Shown one piece after another: positions 5,814 through 7,488 of a DNA stretch of 7,488 nt. Source of the stretch: Candidatus Aegiribacteria sp. (GTDB lineage Bacteria; Fermentibacterota; Fermentibacteria; Fermentibacterales; JCC-6). Position numbers and translations under genes: made by a program. The notes under the pieces were generated by a model. That model was not told the origin of the DNA. It saw only the letters and a list, made by a program, of their open reading frames with translations, and searched no databases. The stretch lies in contig DAOWFD010000184.1 of assembly GCA_030638185.1 (NCBI GenBank), forward strand, positions 1-7,488. The letters are read 5' to 3'. Each line of letters opens with the position of its first letter. The stretch's first letter is position 1.

Positions 5814-6861
5814 CTTGCTCTTTGTATTCTGCTCGGTACTGGTGGCAGGTGTGGGGGTTTTCACAACAACAGCGGACAGGGCGGTGAGCAGGGATACGGA
5901 TTCTCATGAACTTGTTATAGACCTCATCGGTAATGTTGTAGTCACCGATGGAGAAGTAACCGTAACCTCAGACAGTGGAACCGTCTGGCAGGAGTCCGGC
6001 AACGCGGTATTCTACAGCAATGTTACAGTTGAAGCTGATACCCTTACAGGAACTTCCCATTACCTTGAGTATATCAAAGAGGCGGGAATGATAACCATGA
6101 CCGGCAGCGTTATACTTACCGATGGAGAAACGGTTCTGGAGGCCGGAGAAGTGGTGTATTTCCGGGAATCAGGTAAGGCGACCGCAAGGGAGAACGTTAT
6201 CATGACAGGCCCCCGGATAGGAAGAGTTGAGGGACAGTATGCGCTCTATGACAGGGATAGAGGCAGCCTTTTCATAACTGTTGATCCTGTACTCAGGAGG
6301 GTGGAGGGCGAGGACAGTCTGGTCGTTACCGCTGACAGGATGGAGTTCTTTCCCGATGAAAACCTGGCGGAGGCTCAGGGCAACGCTTCAGTTTCTATGC
6401 CGGGTAAGGATTTCTATTCCATGTCCGAATACCTGAGATACTTCGGCAATGAGGACCGGTTCGAGCTTTTCGGCTCACCGATGCTCGAGTCGGAGGATAT
6501 GGAACTATCCGGAGACTGGATGGAGATACTCCTGGAATCTTCCGGTGATCCCCGTTCCATCAGGGTAGAGGGGGGAGCCTCAGGTTATTTTCTTGATACA
6601 GGTGTTGATCCCCCTGCTGAAACATGGTTTTCATCGGAAAGGGCTTTCTTCGCATTTGAGAACGGTGAACCCGATTCCGTGATGCTTGCAGGTTCAGCAA
6701 CACTCCGGATGAAATCCGGAGGTGAGGCTGCCTCAAGAAATGAAATGAACACCGTCAGGGGCAACAGTCTTCGTATCAGTTTTGAAAACGGGGAGGTCAT
6801 GGAAGTCATCGTGACGGGCCATGTTACCGGAACGTACAGTTACCTCGGAGGTAATCCATGA
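5806..6861 (+). CDS. lptA: enlarged LptA/OstA-like LPS transport protein
   Basis: LptA-type proteins form the periplasmic bridge along which LPS slides to the outer membrane. From TTG 5806 this one is 351 residues, nearly twice the roughly 185 of E. coli LptA. A hydrophobic signal (about 2-19) is followed by OstA-like beta-strand repeats marked by Gly-rich turns: GNVVVTDG (42-49), GSVILTDG (100-107), GNASVSM (192-198), GSATLRM (296-302) and GHVTGTYS (338-345). Each is preceded by an acidic hairpin such as ENGEPDS or ENGEV. This suggests several jellyroll units in one chain, or resemblance to the N-terminal domain of LptD, though no barrel domain follows. The start is uncertain: no ATG is available, the TTG version has no positive charge in its signal peptide, and a CTG at 5779 would add an Arg and follows AGGAGG. 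It overlaps lptC by at least 8 bases and lptB by 4 (ATGA). The symbol is assigned by context and fold. Confidence 0.75.
   Translation: MNSLLFVFCSVLVAGVGVFTTTADRAVSRDTDSHELVIDLIGNVVVTDGEVTVTSDSGTVWQESGNAVFYSNVTVEADTLTGTSHYLEYIKEAGMITMTGSVILTDGETVLEAGEVVYFRESGKATARENVIMTGPRIGRVEGQYALYDRDRGSLFITVDPVLRRVEGEDSLVVTADRMEFFPDENLAEAQGNASVSMPGKDFYSMSEYLRYFGNEDRFELFGSPMLESEDMELSGDWMEILLESSGDPRSIRVEGGASGYFLDTGVDPPAETWFSSERAFFAFENGEPDSVMLAGSATLRMKSGGEAASRNEMNTVRGNSLRISFENGEVMEVIVTGHVTGTYSYLGGNP
6847..6852 (+). promoter_or_regulatory. ribosome binding site for lptB
   Basis: GGAGGT sits 5 bases before the ATG at 6858, which itself overlaps the preceding stop as ATGA. It is the strongest ribosome binding site in the window and fixes the lptB start. 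Confidence 0.8.
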
Positions 6862-7488
6862 TCGCGGGCAAAAAAAATAAATCAGATCCGAAGATACTGA
6901 GGACAGACATGCTGGTTAAGAAGTACCGGAAACGAGCTGTTGTCGATGAGGTATCTCTCTCGGTATCGAGGGGTGAGATCGTCGGGCTGCTCGGACCGAA
7001 CGGTGCTGGAAAGACCACTACTTTCAATCAGATCGTAGGGTTCATCAGGCCGGATTCAGGTGATGTATTCATGGATGATATCACTTTAACCCATCTGCCC
7101 ATGTACAGAAGATGCAGGTTGGGAATAGGTTACCTGCCCCAGGAATCAAGCGTGTTCAGAAAAATGACAGTTGCCGACAACATCATGAGTATCCTGGAAA
7201 CAACTGGACTCAGAAAGAAGGACAGGAAGAAGAGACAGGAACGGCTCCTTGCGGATCTGGGAATTGAGAAGGTTGCGGATCAGAAGGCATACACTCTTTC
7301 CGGAGGAGAGAGAAGAAGGGTTGAGATAGCGAGAGCACTCGTAACAGATCCCGCATTCCTGCTCCTTGATGAGCCCTTTGCGGGTATTGATCCCATAGCT
7401 GTTGATGATATCCAGGGTATAGTAACGGAACTAAAAGCAAGGGGGCTGGGAATTCTCATCACCGACCATAACGTAAGGGAAACCCTCG
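6858..7488 (+). CDS. lptB: LPS export ABC transporter ATPase LptB (3' end outside window)
   Basis: LptB is the cytoplasmic ATPase that powers extraction of LPS from the inner membrane with LptF and LptG. 210 complete codons are present with no stop, and the family is usually about 240 residues, so roughly 30 are missing. Visible are Walker A GPNGAGKTT (46-54), the Q-loop in GIGYLPQESSVFRKMTV (89-105, Gln95), signature LSGGERRR (147-154), Walker B LLLDEPFAGIDP (168-179) and the H-loop His204 in ITDHNVRETL (201-210). LPQESSVFRK and DPIAV are LptB-type wording rather than that of generic branched-chain amino acid (LivF/G) ATPases. The first 16 residues form a short lysine-rich extension compared with E. 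coli LptB. The start is set by GGAGGT and ATGA coupling to the lptA-like gene. Confidence 0.96.
   Translation, partial: MIAGKKNKSDPKILRTDMLVKKYRKRAVVDEVSLSVSRGEIVGLLGPNGAGKTTTFNQIVGFIRPDSGDVFMDDITLTHLPMYRRCRLGIGYLPQESSVFRKMTVADNIMSILETTGLRKKDRKKRQERLLADLGIEKVADQKAYTLSGGERRRVEIARALVTDPAFLLLDEPFAGIDPIAVDDIQGIVTELKARGLGILITDHNVRETL

Overview
The window reads as one densely packed, plus-strand envelope-biogenesis operon from a Gram-negative (diderm) bacterium, preceded by the tail of an RNA-processing nuclease gene. All strong coding signals are on the + strand, and the largest gene-free gap is 75 bases. Arginine is often written AGG/AGA and several starts appear to be non-ATG, so the source is unlikely to be an enteric bacterium. 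A PorV/FadL-type barrel and a lipoprotein-type LptC fit a member of the Bacteroidota/FCB-like or a related uncultured phylum, but that placement is inference from gene style and not proven by the sequence.

Layout: (1) 1-309, the 3' end of a beta-CASP metallo-beta-lactamase-fold RNase. (2) 385-1485, a signal-peptide-bearing outer-membrane beta-barrel of the PorV/FadL-like type. (3) 1470-4401, four consecutive genes covering the dedicated route to CMP-Kdo: kdsB (activation), kdsA (condensation), kdsC (phosphatase) and kdsD (arabinose-5-phosphate isomerase). (4) 4409-5320, a lipid A late-acyltransferase of the LpxL/HtrB family. (5) 5244-7488, lptC, an enlarged lptA/OstA-like gene and lptB (cut by the window edge), encoding periplasmic and ATPase parts of the LPS export machine.

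Working together: KdsD makes arabinose 5-phosphate from ribulose 5-phosphate. KdsA joins it to phosphoenolpyruvate to give Kdo-8-phosphate, KdsC removes the phosphate, and KdsB makes CMP-Kdo. Kdo is then added to the lipid A precursor (the transferase is not in this window), the LpxL-type enzyme adds a secondary acyl chain, and LptB/LptC/LptA move the product across the envelope. From 385 on, every gene overlaps the next except kdsD and the acyltransferase gene, which are 7 bases apart. This argues for a single transcript with translational coupling. No internal terminator or promoter is evident.

I see no CRISPR array, RNA gene, mobile element or clearly novel system. The points worth a second look are the unresolved starts of kdsA and the lptA-like gene, the 77-base dual-coding overlap of the acyltransferase and lptC genes, the oversized LptA, motif changes in KdsA/KdsB/KdsC, and the barrel protein coupled to Kdo synthesis.
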